Shown: in pieces, positions 1-10,388 of the stretch
How the letters are laid out: every line of letters starts with the position of its first letter
Position numbering within the stretch: position 1 is the first letter of the stretch
Assembly (NCBI GenBank): GCA_002633005.1
Contig: NMRA01000003.1
Span: forward strand, 351,672 to 415,671
Length of the DNA stretch: 64,000 bases
Reading direction: 5' to 3'
DNA from: Phoronis australis
Lineage: Eukaryota > Phoronida > Phoronidae
The notes under the pieces: model-generated
What the model was told of the DNA's origin: nothing
Seen by the model: the letters and a program-made list of their open reading frames with translations, nothing else
Databases searched by the model: none
Program-made: the position numbers and the translations under genes

Positions 1-8
1 AGTATCAC

Positions 9-14
9 TTTATT
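9..14 (-). terminator. candidate poly(A) signal of an unidentified minus-strand gene
   Basis: TTTATT on the plus strand reads AATAAA on the minus strand. It lies about 450 nt downstream of the stop at 462-464 that would end the reading frame of the broken gene at 2680-3291. The spacing suits a 3'UTR. The motif is common by chance in AT-rich DNA. Confidence 0.3.
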
Positions 15-461
15 AAGCTGAATCACAGTGACAACAATTGAAAAACGTCAAATGTATCAGGTAACAAATCATCTGAAAACAGTTTCAAGAAACCAAAACA
101 TCCTGTGTGCAGTGGTGAAAACACATACTGGACCATTTTGCAGAGGGACCAGATGTACACTAAGAGTACACAAAAAGGCTGACCTGGCCCGTCACAAGAC
201 CAAGAGTACACCTGTGCTTATTATCCCTATAAAAATAGTAGATCTGTTGCGGGATCAAACAGTACTGGCTGACATAAATAGTTTTAAAAAGCACACTTTG
301 GTAAAAAATCACAAGACTAGTTCGCCGAGGAACCAGAAGTACACTGAAACTCAACATCTACACAAATCGTGCTGGCCTGGTCTGTCGCGATATCTAAAGT
401 GTACTATGCAAAAAATTTTGAATCAAAAACCTCTCTATAGACACTTTTTAATCCCCAGTAG

Positions 462-513
462 TTACTCATACGTCCTATCCTTCTGTTGTCTAGACTGCCG
501 GGGAATCTGTATA
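462..513 (-). CDS. C-terminal tail of unidentified gene, separated by a transposon
   Basis: On the minus strand, the frame ending ...QTIGY at 2680 continues into this stretch if the TIR element 516-2677 and one TA copy are ignored. It then reads YIQIPRQSRQQKDRTYE and stops with TAA at 464-462. The basic tail and the AATAAA further downstream fit a protein end and 3'UTR. With the element present, the frame instead ends inside it after YRNRSG. Joining the two parts is inference; the gene family is not recognised. Confidence 0.35.
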
Positions 514-515
514 TA

Positions 516-2677
516 CCGTAATCGTTCGGGTTAACGCCCATGCTCAGTTAACCGCCCATCCCCGACTTTAAGAGGATTTTCGATTTAACCGCCCATTGCT
601 CGGTTAAGCGCCCCCCTCCAATTTTTGAAGATTTCCAGTTAAGCGCCCACCTCTCGGTTAAGCGCCCATCCCCGACTTTTAAAGAATGAAGATTTAGCGC
701 CTAGTGCTAAGGAAACGCGCGATTCCCCGACTTTTAGAAAAAGATCGATGATCACAACGAGTGCAACGACGCCCGGACTCCGAGACGGTGGTTTAGCAAT
801 CTGAATTACAGTACAGGTAACGAGTTATTGTCTTGGGTCATGAACTCACTTCAAAATATAATACTTGAACCTTTTTGTCACTTTATTTTCTTCCCTTGTT
901 TCCTAAACTTAAGAACGCCGCCGGCGTCAAAACCTCCGCTTTCAGCGACTTTGTCTGCCGTGCTGAGTTTGCGTCTGCAGTGCACTAGATAAAACATTTA
1001 TTCAAAAAAATCAGCCAGAGAAATGTGACAATGGTTTTGCCAACCCTCCAAATTCTATTAAGGTGGGAAGCTCTTGTATTTTGAAAAAATCTCACAACTC
1101 ACGGAAAGATGTCAAATTCTCAATATTTCGATGAATATAACTGCCGGGTTATAGAGGATGTGGGGCGACCGAAGGGACAGTACAAGTGCCTTACTGGGTT
1201 ACCGATTTCGTTGCTGCCTGTCGATTTCTGAATTCAAACGTTGGCAATAATGTATGTTTGTGTATGATCTTGAAGTAATAAAAANNNNNNNNNNNNNNNN
1301 NNNNNNNNNNNNNNNNNNNNNNNNNNNNNNNNNNNNNNNNNNNNNNNNNNNNNNNNNNNNNNNNNNNNNNNNNNNNNNNNNNNNNNNNNNNNNNNNNNNN
1401 NNNNNNNNNNNNNNNNNNNNNNNNNNNNNNNNNNNNNNNNNNNNNNNNNNNNNNNNNNNNNNNNNNNNNCCCGTTTTTGTTACTTCGTCGGACTGTCGCT
1501 ATGTGTGACTGATTTGTAGTGGTGCACGTGCGCAAGTTCCCACACTTTGGAGTGCATGTTACCTTGACACCAACATGTGATTGACAGGTGACTCACACGT
1601 AGGCCTACGTGCGTGCTGAATACCGCCACTATCTTTGGCCATGAAAAACGAGATGCACATTGAAAGAGGCTGTTATATTACTTGACGGCATTTCCAAGTC
1701 ACGATTGTCAGCCGACTGAGACATTGCGCGATAACAGCGGGACCGAACAGTACCACAGTGCGAAATTACAAGTGATATAAATAGGATAATCTAGACATCT
1801 TGCATGAAAAATAAATATTTTTCCACCACAAAGTTTGGTAAGGTGATCGTTTAGAATTATGAATTGAAACATTGCTGTTTCCTGACATTTTGTAACATAT
1901 TTATGCAGTAGCTTGAAATTTTATTCTTGATCGACGGCTGGCTCGACCACCCCCGATCCTTGTCTTACTTCTTTGCATAGCATGTTTGGCGCAACGGCAA
2001 GAGAGCAATGCCAGGCTGTCGAGATAAGACAGCTAGCCGCAGAACCATACGCCGAAAACGTCATTGAGTCACGGAGTGTCGACTATAACATCCCCAACAC
2101 AAAAAAACAGCAGAGTTAAGTTTTTCAAACTTTTATTACAACCAATTTTAAAACTGCTGTCTGACTCAGAACTTGACAGCTACATATAGTACGAGACTGT
2201 AATCATAAATTTGATGTCTGACCTCTGTAACACGTGAAGCTTGCACGCGCGCACTTAAGCAGGGTCACATCTTGAAACAGTTTTAATTGTAGTGGAGGCT
2301 GCGTGGTGACTGGTCGTCTGCGCACCGCAGGACGGCTATTACTCAGCAATTTTGTAAAATTAATTGTAAATGACTGATCTGAGGGCAAGAGAACCTTTGT
2401 TGGGATCATCCGCTGTTATGACGTTTTCACAGTCATTTGGCGATGTGACGATAAAGCTCTTTGAAAAGGGCTACGCGTTCCGAGTATGATTACCGTGTCG
2501 GGATTTAGATCGCCAGGTAAGATTAACCGCCCAGGGCGGTTGTCTGTCGTAATAAGCGCCCATGTTCGGTTAACCGCCCATCCCCTACTTTAGGTGGATT
2601 TTCGATTTAACCGCCCTCCCCCGATTTTTTGGACTCGCCAATTTAACCGCCCAGGGCGTTAACCCGAACGATTACGG
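516..2677. mobile_element. 2.16 kb TIR DNA transposon (CCGTAATCG ends, TA target)
   Basis: The ends 516-539 and 2654-2677 are perfect inverted repeats starting CCGTAATCGTTCGGGTTAAC. A TA dinucleotide lies directly outside each end (514-515 and 2678-2679). Subterminal DNA at both ends is packed with TTAACCGCCC and TTAAGCGCCC motifs (540-720 and 2520-2655), probably transposase-binding repeats. No transposase ORF is visible, although 185 bases are unread (1285-1469), so it is probably non-autonomous. Positions 1690-1920 resemble the core of the element at 36239-39116. A truncated relative is at 50470-51350. Confidence 0.8.
1285..1469. other. assembly gap (185 N)
   Basis: Run of N inside the TIR element; its content cannot be read. 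Translations through it are meaningless. Confidence 0.99.
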
Positions 2678-2679
2678 TA

Positions 2680-2941
2680 GTATCCAATGGTTTGCTCGTC
2701 TTGGAACCATTCTACCCAGATACCTTCTATGTTTGTTCCCAACACTTGCACTTCGTCAACTGCTGTGTCAATGAGCTTGTAAGCCTCTACAATGTCAGCA
2801 TCTCGTTTCGCAGCTCAGTTGGCACGAAAACCTTGAAGTTGCCAAGTCCATTCAAAAGACTTACGTGTGCAACTTAATTTGATCTGTTCATCATGGACTA
2901 CTTCAGACCTTGACGATGTATCCCAGGATCCATTTGCATCT
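2680..2941 (-). pseudogene. broken last exon of an unidentified gene
   Basis: The minus strand is open from 2940 to 2680 apart from one TGA at 2817-2815. It reads DANGSWDTSSRSEVVHDEQI, then LSCTRKSFEWTWQLQGFRAN, the stop, then DADIVEAYKLIDTAVDEVQV and GTNIEGIWVEWFQDEQTIGY. Composition is clearly protein-like, with many W, D and E. An acceptor (...ATTGCAAG) at 2942 lets the upstream exon 2993-3039 join in frame over a 51-nt intron. The coding stretch ends exactly at the TIR element. I do not recognise the family. The TGA could be a true null mutation or a sequence error; no evidence supports selenocysteine. Confidence 0.42.
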
Positions 2942-2992
2942 CTTGCAATTTTTGAAATAAATATCTGAACGCTTGAAACCCGAAGTACTTAC

Positions 2993-3039
2993 ATCAAATA
3001 AATTCCCATGGGCATGAGCGTTTCATCGAGTGGGCCTTT
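2993..3039 (-). CDS. candidate internal exon of the same unidentified gene
   Basis: A 47-nt exon on the minus strand with acceptor ...TTCCGCAG and a consensus donor GTAAGT. It reads KGPLDETLMPMGIYL and ends in phase 2. The other two frames contain stops. Phase matches the next exon, whose first base completes an Ile codon. Family unknown. Confidence 0.42.
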
Positions 3040-3095
3040 CTGCGGAAATTCCCAGTATAGAAGACGGCAGTGTGCTTATTGCAGGTAGAAAGACG

Positions 3096-3156
3096 GTAGG
3101 TGTTGAGGTCGCCATTAGCCCTCCTAAGGAGGCCTAATGCCGACCTCAACACCTAC
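3096..3156. repeat. 61-bp near-perfect palindrome
   Basis: GTAGGTGTTGAGGTCG at the left end is matched by CGACCTCAACACCTAC at the right end, and the middle (CCTCCTAAGGAGG) is also self-complementary. It abuts the putative donor side of the exon at 3157-3291, and part of the motif (CCTAAGGAGGCCTA) is repeated just outside it. It could be a small foldback element or a templated inverted duplication. Confidence 0.75.
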
Positions 3157-3291
3157 CTAAGGAGGCCTATTGAACTTCGCACGAGTCCCGCAAGACTTTG
3201 TTGTGAAAGAACAGCCTCCGCACAATTTCTGGTACTGTACACTTTTCGCGAATGCGATCACTTTGTCAATGTGAGTGCCCCCTTGGTCATT
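3157..3291 (-). CDS. candidate exon of the unidentified minus-strand gene
   Basis: On the minus strand from 3291 the frame reads NDQGGTHIDKVIAFAKSVQY, then QKLCGGCSFTTKSCGTRAKF, then NRPP and a TAG right before GTAGGT. The cysteine-rich stretch CGGCSFTTKSC looks like real protein. The upstream boundary is uncertain; AG sites follow at 3292. The downstream donor is problematic because the TAG is in frame and the palindrome begins there, so this exon may be damaged. No family assigned. Confidence 0.38.
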   Translation of the reverse strand, partial: NDQGGTHIDKVIAFAKSVQYQKLCGGCSFTTKSCGTRAKFNRPP

Positions 3292-5100
3292 CTTTGAATA
3301 GACATAACTTGTTAGAGTGTATCTTCAAACGGACTCTCGACCAGATCACGGCGCCCGCCACAATAGCAATTCTTCGGAAAAAGAATTTTTTTTCAAAAAA
3401 ATTACATGTTCATGTACACTGTATGATATTGCGCAAGACAACTTTACTATACATCAGTTACAAACGAGTGGAGTGTAATAGAATGACACGGCATGACAGA
3501 TGAGGTTAAAACGTTGCACATCAATTCGCCTGAATATCAGAGTTGCGGCACCACAGTATTTCCCCAAATCAAATCAAAACATATCTTAAAGTAAAGAAGC
3601 TAGTTACCAAAAGAAATCAGCTATAGAACTGCTCTTTCAGTGGTGGATCTATTTCAAATGCTTGGCTACTTCAGAAGTGTCGATGGAAGCGCGCGCATAA
3701 TTGATCTCCACGCGTTTTGCTGATGAGCCACGAAGACTCAGCAATTCACAATGCAAAAAATTATATTTTCAGAGTGAACCCCCTCTCAATTTTTTCCAAG
3801 TTGGTTTATTTGGGGTTTACACACGCTGGCGGTGCCGATTTTGTTTTGATGGAGACATTTTTTTTTTTATTTTTGGGTCCTGGCCCAAGGGGGAGTGGTT
3901 TGAACCCCCTGAACCTCACCCCCGTAGATCAGCCACTGTGTACTGGGGATGATCAGAAGCTGAGGACGCCTGTGCACCGCCCATAGACCATGGATGGGCA
4001 GCGCAGCACAGAAAAAGTGGGGGGCTTTGGCCCCCCCCTCCCAGCCCACCTGTGGTGCACCGCCCATAGACCATGGGCGGCACAGCACTGAAAAAAGTGG
4101 GGGTATAACCACACCCCCTCCAACCCCCTATGGTGCCCCGCCCATGTATATTACAACGTCGAACCCACTTCCCGACAGTGATATTAACCTCAACGTAACG
4201 GCACGTGCACAACCAACCGACTTCCGTGATTATACAGATTACCCTCACAGTGTAAAACCGGTAGTAAACAAAACAATTGGCAATCCTGTTAAAGTCTCAT
4301 ACCTGTCAATCTTCGATTATAACGTGTATTGCACGAATACAATGTAAACAAGTTGAACATTGTTAAACCCGGATTCTGGTTCACGATGTTGTCAAATCTT
4401 TACCTTTGCCTTTTGACCTACTTTTAACCAAACAAGGGTACCAGCACAATAAAGAATAGCCAAAATTAAAAAAAATAAACAATTCATATAAAATTGACAA
4501 AAAATAATGCTATTGGAATAAATGTTAACGATATTAAATATATTTTTGATTTTATTTCTACACTGCCGATAAATTTGCATAAAAATTTATTTAGGCCAGA
4601 GACCGTAGAGAGCGCGTCTTTGTTTAGGCCTATATAAATTCAGTAATTGAACATGCTCTTCGAAAACGAGGCAGATTCCTTTTGGAGAAGATTTAAGATG
4701 TGGTGGCTGTAAATGCGCACCGTGACGTTCAGCAGATTATGGTTCAGATATGTCTTGAAAAGATTTCTTCGCCGTTCATTCAATAAATAAACTCTCAAAA
4801 TGGTAAGTATAGTTTAGTGCAAAGCCAGATCAATCAACCTCATCAGCAATTTGGTTAACCAGTCTCTCGTTCAAAACTGCTACAGCCTACAGGCAAGTAC
4901 AGCGATGACAGCGTCTTTGGCAACTACTAGTATCAGATTATCACCCAAGAACCGAATTCTAAAATATTGTATTGCATACCACAAAATGCTTTTACTTTCA
5001 TCTAACTGGGGTAGGTAATAGATGAATAAGCTGTGTCTCTGATGTTCATTTTGCAAGCTCATGCAAGATCCTAAGCAGTGACCACTATCTGGCTCAGACA
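3292..5100. other. no recognisable gene; mixed repeats
   Basis: I see no convincing exon here. The stretch contains a tandem repeat at 3974-4146, an AT-rich segment (4430-4580), and a copy of the CAGAAGCTGAGGACGCC motif near 3957-3978, which recurs inverted at 5101 and 10761 and more degenerately near 7755. The reading frame at 4880-5101 on the minus strand has no splice or family support. Confidence 0.5.
3974..4146. repeat. short tandem repeat, about 80-bp unit
   Basis: GCACCGCCCATAGACCATGG starts at 3974 and again at 4057 (83 bp apart), and a diverged GCCCCGCCCATG follows at 4135. C-rich and G-rich runs alternate within each unit. The open frames across this stretch on both strands are by-products of base composition. 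Confidence 0.7.
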
Positions 5101-6853
5101 CACAGGCGTCCTCAGCTTCTGATCGTCCCCAATACTACAAGGTATGACACTCCCGACTAGAAATTCCACGGGTGCTTCACTTCAGCCCTCCATAGCTAAC
5201 ATAAAACTCAATGAATTTACACAAAACAAGGTTTCAACAAACCATTGGCAATTATTCTTTCTTCCAATACCATTCACGGTGTCCTGTTCCGGCGACTTCG
5301 TAAGAAATTCGCAGTCAAAGAACAAAAATGTTCACAAAAAGCCCAAACACACTTCCATCTTGGACGGCTCGAGGTCAAGGACGGTATGGAAATTGCCAGT
5401 TTGTCGTGTAAAGTCCCGATGTCGATAACGCCGTACATCCGTAATTCACGCCTGTGCTCAGACATTGATAAGAGACGGTGTACACATAGTGTACCTAATT
5501 ATCGGACGGACCCTAAATATCGGACATTTCATAAAATCTTACTTGAAGAATAATCTGTGAATTAAATGACACCAATTTTTGTTCTGCTGTAATGCATTCA
5601 ATGTCCGGAGCGTCTCGTTTTTTACAGCGTTGCCTCGTTTTGATTTCACCGAGAGAGGGTGCAATGTAGACCCCCAAGTCGGCCTAAAATGGACGATCGC
5701 GTAAATCGGTTATAAAAGTTAAAAAACAAAATATTTTTCCACTATGAAACCTTCTCATTGAACTGACAATATGTCACTGTTCCATTTTTTCATTTGCTTT
5801 TAAGTCAAACCCCGACCGCGCACATGCGGGTGTCATAACAAGAAGCCGAAGAGATACTAAAAGCTGCTATGAGTTTGCACGTGCTTTAGTCGTCTGCATA
5901 AATCAGGAGAAATCTCTGTTGTGGGGTGGAAATTATTGTTGAGAGTGATAGTGGTTATGGTAATGTGAAAACAGGTTCTCGGAAACTATTTTGGAGAGGG
6001 ATCCATTTACTCAATTTTTACGAAATTCTCTTTGGTACGTATAGTATCATGAATGGTCTTACGTGGTTATATTTCGCTTCTTTTAACCTCATAATGATGA
6101 ATCCAGACAACAGCCATCTTGATGCTCACAGAGTTTGACCTGATGCCATATTAACGTTAATAGTGACCGTAATCTAGCCAAAGAGTCAAGTGAAAGTATA
6201 CAGTTCATGAGTTCACTGTAATGTGAAAAAAGCAAATGGCAGATTAAAGAGCAAACAGCAAAACATTGAACATGTCTTAATAATATCGCGAATGTACTTT
6301 AAGGGGTTTTGGAGATTCAGCACAATGAATAGGTTTGAAGAAGCATGGGATGACTTGCCTAGAATTCGAGTCTCTATAACAGTACATTACTGTTAAATTT
6401 TATTTGATGATCAGTGGTGTTGTGACTACTTCAATAATTAAGCATCCTTCTTCATCTAATTGCTATTCCTTGTTCAATGAACTGTACTTCAAGAAACGTG
6501 CTCCATTTTATACTGTATGAAATCCCATTGCCCTTACATGTAATGTGTACACCTATAGCCTGTGCGACCTTGACTTCACATAAAAGTTAGGTAGGACCCT
6601 AAACATGTCCAAGTTTGCCAAAGTTTGGAGCATCATATCTCAGAAATGTTGAATTGTATTCAAATGAAACTTTCAAGTACCATGCTCCATGCACTGTTCT
6701 CAAAAACAATGTTCGGAAGTGTTTTATGAGACTAGTGAACTTGCTTAAAACAAAATGAGAATTTAGAAAACGGTTACAGCGTTTTTGAGATTCATCTTGA
6801 ACAGACCATTGTTTTGCCATGCACGTTTCTTTCTTGCTAAATTTTACTTAAAA

Positions 6854-6910
6854 CTCGGTCAGGTGATCCATACTTGGTCATGTGATCCAAACTTGGTCAT
6901 GTGATCCAAA
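6854..6910. repeat. 19-bp tandem repeat (3 units), IFT56 upstream copy 1
   Basis: Three units of CTTGGTCATGTGATCCAAA, the first degenerate. The matching site in copy 2 (13124-13199) has four units, so the copy number differs. Each full unit holds TCATGTGA, an E-box of the MiT/TFE type. Confidence 0.85.
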
Positions 6911-7150
6911 TAATAGAAGATTGGTACTTTCAGAAAATTTATACTTTTACTGAGTTAAAGTCCAAAGTTTTGTAGATATTTGGCTAAATACACGGACAAG
7001 TTGATAAACTCCTGCATAACATTAAATTTGTCATTTGACATATATCCTGCAGCACCACCTTTTGATTTGTTTCTGTTAGAGAAGTAGCCATGTTGGATGC
7101 TGGCACTTTGGCTCATGTAGACCACATACACAATGCCTCTGTGATTGCAG

Positions 7151-7210
7151 ATGCTATCAAGGACAAAGCCGGCGGCTGGCCAGGGAGCCGTGGCGCCGGC
7201 CAAGGAGCAG
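7151..7210 (+). pseudogene. truncated copy of IFT56 exon 1
   Basis: The first 60 nt of IFT56 coding sequence are repeated here ([20 protein letters not shown]), identical to 13438-13497, then cut by the n at 7211. What follows (TCCACATTCC...) is unrelated. This is the end of the duplicated block and not a separate gene. Confidence 0.85.
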
Positions 7211-7211
7211 N
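7211..7211. other. single n, probable contig join
   Basis: The sequence switches from IFT56 exon 1 to unrelated DNA at this base. Single n characters also sit at 10257, 19609 and 51351; those at 10257 and 51351 are likewise next to duplicated blocks. Confidence 0.7.
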
Positions 7212-7532
7212 TCCACATTCCTGGTGTAAATTCGAGCCTGAAATTCTTGAAACGTCATAAAAAATAGAACAGCAACAAACAGGTATGCTGATAGAAGCGC
7301 CATCTTCCTTGGTTTTTGGTTTTCCTGTTTCCTGAGTTACATGATGCTCAAACCAGCGTTTTAAGTTTGTAAATAGCTATAGATAATTTCAAATTATTTT
7401 TATAACTGATATAACAAAAGTCCTTTAACTGAAAAACTTATACTTTTGTTACATGTATAAGTGTCAAAAACTTTAAATTTTGGATAACGAATAAAAACTG
7501 TTGACCGGCGTTAGGTGGCGTAAAACTAAAAA

Positions 7533-7670
7533 ATGGCTGCCCCTAGCAAAAAGCGTGTTGCTTACGAACAAAAAAATAAGGATTTGGTAGAAGATGAGGA
7601 AGGGGATGATTGCGAATATATGTCTGAAGATGCATCAAGTGGTGAAGAAGACGAAGAAATGATTGATGAA
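7533..7670 (+). CDS. BCCIP-like first coding exon
   Basis: An ATG at 7533 in AAAATGGCTGCC context opens MAAPSKKRVAYEQKNKDLVE, followed by a strongly acidic stretch ending EEDEEMIDE at 7670, where a GT (GTAGTT) follows. BCCIP proteins begin with a short basic SKRR-type stretch, then a long acidic run ending DEEVIDEE before their conserved domain, so this resembles a BCCIP first exon. Without splicing the frame stops at 7707-7709. I could not find the following BCCIP exons in this window, so it may be an isolated fragment carried by the contig piece 7212-10256. Any other protein with an acidic N-terminus is possible. Confidence 0.38.
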
Positions 7671-9059
7671 GTAGTTTTTTTTGTACAAATATTTGTGATC
7701 AGGATCTGAGACAGTGAGGGGGAACCATCTGAGTAAGACCCCAGCCACAGCCGGCGTCCTCACCTCAGCTTCTGATCGGCCCCAATACACTATTGTATTA
7801 GCGAGAACAGCATTCTTTAGCGAATCACTTCACGCATCTGTCAGCGTGTTAAATTCGCTCACTACAATCGGCAAAAAATCACTCAAAAATTAATAAACGT
7901 GAATAAAAATTATCACAAAGTATGAAAGAATATATTGTTTTACTTATCTGATAGTATTTTTTGTCGCAAAATTCGTTTAACAGTACTTTGCACAAGTTTT
8001 TTTGCAGGGACGTGACCGATTTTGCAGACCAAAATGTCTGCCGGTAAAAATGACTGCTATTTGCCATAATTTGGTTTTCAACCCAGGAGAAGAAACTTTG
8101 TGGAAGAACAAAAGGGAGCCTTGCAAACATGATGATGTAAGTAGTTTTCACTTTCCTGCACTTAAAAGTTAAAAAAATCACCTGTTCCCACGACCTTCAA
8201 CTTCGGTCTGATTTTATTGGTATATAACATAATTTGCGAATGTAATGAACTGTATTCGCACTAAAGGGTTCATTAATGAACTATTTCAAACCCTTGTTCT
8301 AAACGAACATTTCGTCAATTTCTGACAGTCGGGCGAATTACTGACTCACTTTGTAGTTCCGGGTACTGCCGCTAGGGGTGGTCCTGTGAATCACGTTGAA
8401 TGTTTGGTTTACAATACTGAAGCACTTCAACTTTTCCTGATGAAAACTCAATGTAAAAGAGAACTAAACAGTCATTTCTCATAGTGAGAACAATGATTCT
8501 TATATTTAAGTTTTTTTTCTATTTTGCTTCACATTTTTGTTGGTCAAGCCACTGATAGACTTGGGTTGGCTTGTTGCCAGAGAGGTCCACACCCATCTTG
8601 CCTTATTGGTCATGACATTTTATTCAGAATATGTCAAGATAGAAAATGAAAATATTTTAATTTTAGATTAAACAGATATTACAAATGTACAGTTCTACTG
8701 CAGTCCTGTGTTTCCAAGACTTTGAGGTCCACTACTATGAAACGTATACATGCTTTCGATTCACTTTTTTCTGACCACGGGCCAGTATATATAGTTTTTA
8801 ACAGAACAATTGAGATTTGTTCATAAATCTCACCCTGATCTATATCCTCCAGGTAAGCTTTGTTGGAAGTTGCTGTGGACCAAACCAGTTGTTATTTTCT
8901 TCATTATTTTTGTTCTTATAATTTCACTCCTATTTATCAGTTTCTATCATCATCATGTCTCACATTTCTTTCCCACCAGACTCTGCTTCTAGCTCCTGGT
9001 CCAGATCCTTCTACTTTCCTGCTTTTACTGATTCTACTTGCATTTTATCAGTTATTCAG

Positions 9060-9205
9060 TTGGACATGATCTCATGGACACACGGTCAAAGCCTCCTTCA
9101 CTTTGGCTCTCCCCTCCACCTATCAGGCGGTGCTTTTCAGCTCTTGATGCTGTTGAGGAGTTTGCAAAGAAGTGCCTATGCCAACACCACCTCTTAAGAC
9201 ACTGT
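9060..9205 (+). CDS. possible internal exon, unidentified
   Basis: A good acceptor (pyrimidine-rich tract then TTATTCAG) precedes a frame reading VGHDLMDTRSKPPSLWLSPP and IRRCFSALDAVEEFAKKC. A 48-nt candidate exon at 8805-8852 (QLRFVHKSHPDLYPP, donor GTAAGC) joins to it in phase. No clear donor is seen at the right end, so the end given is approximate. Family unknown; a chance open frame is quite possible. Confidence 0.22.
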
Positions 9206-9381
9206 CAGACAAATACTGACATGACCTATCTAGCTATTTCTTTTTTCTTTCACAACCTTGTAGTTTAATAGTATTATGTCACCTTTGTTAAATGTTGTGC
9301 ATAATTTCCAAGTAGGGTAACATTTTCGCATAACACTCTTCAAATAATTCTTATCATTTATGAATTACAGTATTCTTTCAG

Positions 9382-9492
9382 GTCCTCGGATATCTGTCTT
9401 GGTTTAATATCCATTACGACAAAGATGAGGCTATCTACTCCTTTCGGCTGATTGATGACTTTGGTCAAAGGGACTTCGAAGTGCTGGAATAA
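9382..9492 (+). CDS. candidate terminal exon, unidentified
   Basis: After a strong acceptor (ACAGTATTCTTTCAG) the phase-0 frame reads VLGYLSWFNIHYDKDEAIYS, then FRLIDDFGQRDFEVLE, and stops with TAA at 9490-9492. Composition is very protein-like and the stop is followed by non-coding repeat sequence. I do not recognise the family, and a link to the possible exons at 8805-9205 or to the BCCIP-like exon is not shown. Confidence 0.35.
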   Translation, partial: VLGYLSWFNIHYDKDEAIYSFRLIDDFGQRDFEVLE

Positions 9493-9539
9493 CTCAATGT
9501 TGCATATAGATACTCCAGTGACTTATGATAGTCAGAGAG

Positions 9540-9815
9540 GGTTTGCCCCCCCCCCCTTCCTTAAGGATGCCACAAGTCTGTGTAAGGTACTCCACTGACT
9601 TGGTCAGTGAAAGGATTTGGCTCCCTTTCCTTGAGGATGCCACAAGTCTCTAAGGTACTCCGCTGACGTACAGTAGCCAGTGAAAGGGTTTGGCCCCCTT
9701 CCTTGAGGATACCACAAGTTTGTGTAAGGAACTCCACTGAGCGTCTGTTTACTGGAAGGTACTTCACTGTCAATTGTCACTGAAAGGGTTTAGCCCCTCC
9801 TTCCTTGAGGATGCC
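9540..9815. repeat. degenerate tandem repeat, about 75-80 bp unit
   Basis: CCTTCCTTGAGGATGCCACA followed by AAGTCTGTGTAAGGTACTCC recurs three to four times with changes, each unit also carrying CAGTGAAAGGGTTTGGCCCC. It follows the candidate terminal exon. The minus-strand open frame across it is a by-product. Confidence 0.75.
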
Positions 9816-10124
9816 TTGAGAACTTTATTTATCTGTCCATCACTTGAGACAATTTTAGGATTATGGATATTGCAGTTGTTGGTTTTATAGCATGAACATT
9901 CCTGGATGGCTCATGACAGGGTCTTCATTTTATTACATTGTTGTGGAAAGTTTATGTAAAAGTTTTATTTATTATATGTCTTTCAGAAGCTTGTATTAAA
10001 ATGTTCTATTTATCATACTTGTCATCAATACGTTTTTGAAATGATTTTTATCTTTAATTTTTATTTAATGTAATTGATTTTGACAAAGTTAAGCCGGTTG
10101 CAAACAGCATGATTGTTAAAAACA

Positions 10125-10388
10125 ATATCACAAATAATATCAATATTTTGCTCAATCAATTATCAAATTTCAACTTTCCAGATGAAAAATCTTTAAAATG
10201 ATACCTTATTTGTTTTTTTCCTGGAGTAATTGTTATTTTATGAAAATTCGAAATCGNCAATATCACAAATAATATTAATAATTTGCTCAACCAATTATCA
10301 AGTTTCAACTTTCCTGATGAAAAATCTTTAAAATACCTTATTTGTTTTTTTTCCTGGAGTAATTGTTATTTTAGGAAAATTCGAAATC
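10125..10388. repeat. 130-bp duplication flanking a single n
   Basis: About 130 bp on the left of the n at 10257 (from CAATATCACAAATAATATCA) is repeated on the right with about 5% differences. This looks like two allelic contig ends that overlap but were not merged. Confidence 0.75.

Larger units (their letters stand above)
5101..7210. repeat. copy 1 of duplicated IFT56 upstream block (probable allele)
   Basis: This stretch matches 10761-13497 almost base for base, with scattered SNPs and small indels, apart from a 580-bp segment present only in copy 2 (11561-12140). It ends inside IFT56 exon 1 at the single n at 7211, which looks like a contig join. An unmerged second haplotype is the likeliest explanation; a real tandem duplication is the alternative. 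Confidence 0.8.

Noticed and set aside
28-534. 168-codon plus-strand frame at the window start
   Set aside because: No ORF family resemblance, no splice context, and it overlaps the likely 3'UTR of the minus-strand gene; composition (K, H, T, R) looks random.
2815-2817. In-frame TGA as a selenocysteine codon
   Set aside because: No SECIS-like element could be recognised and the gene is also split by a transposon, so a nonsense change or error is simpler.
3867-4347. Overlapping frames around the C-rich and G-rich repeats
   Set aside because: Open frames on both strands come from low-complexity repeat units, not coding sequence.
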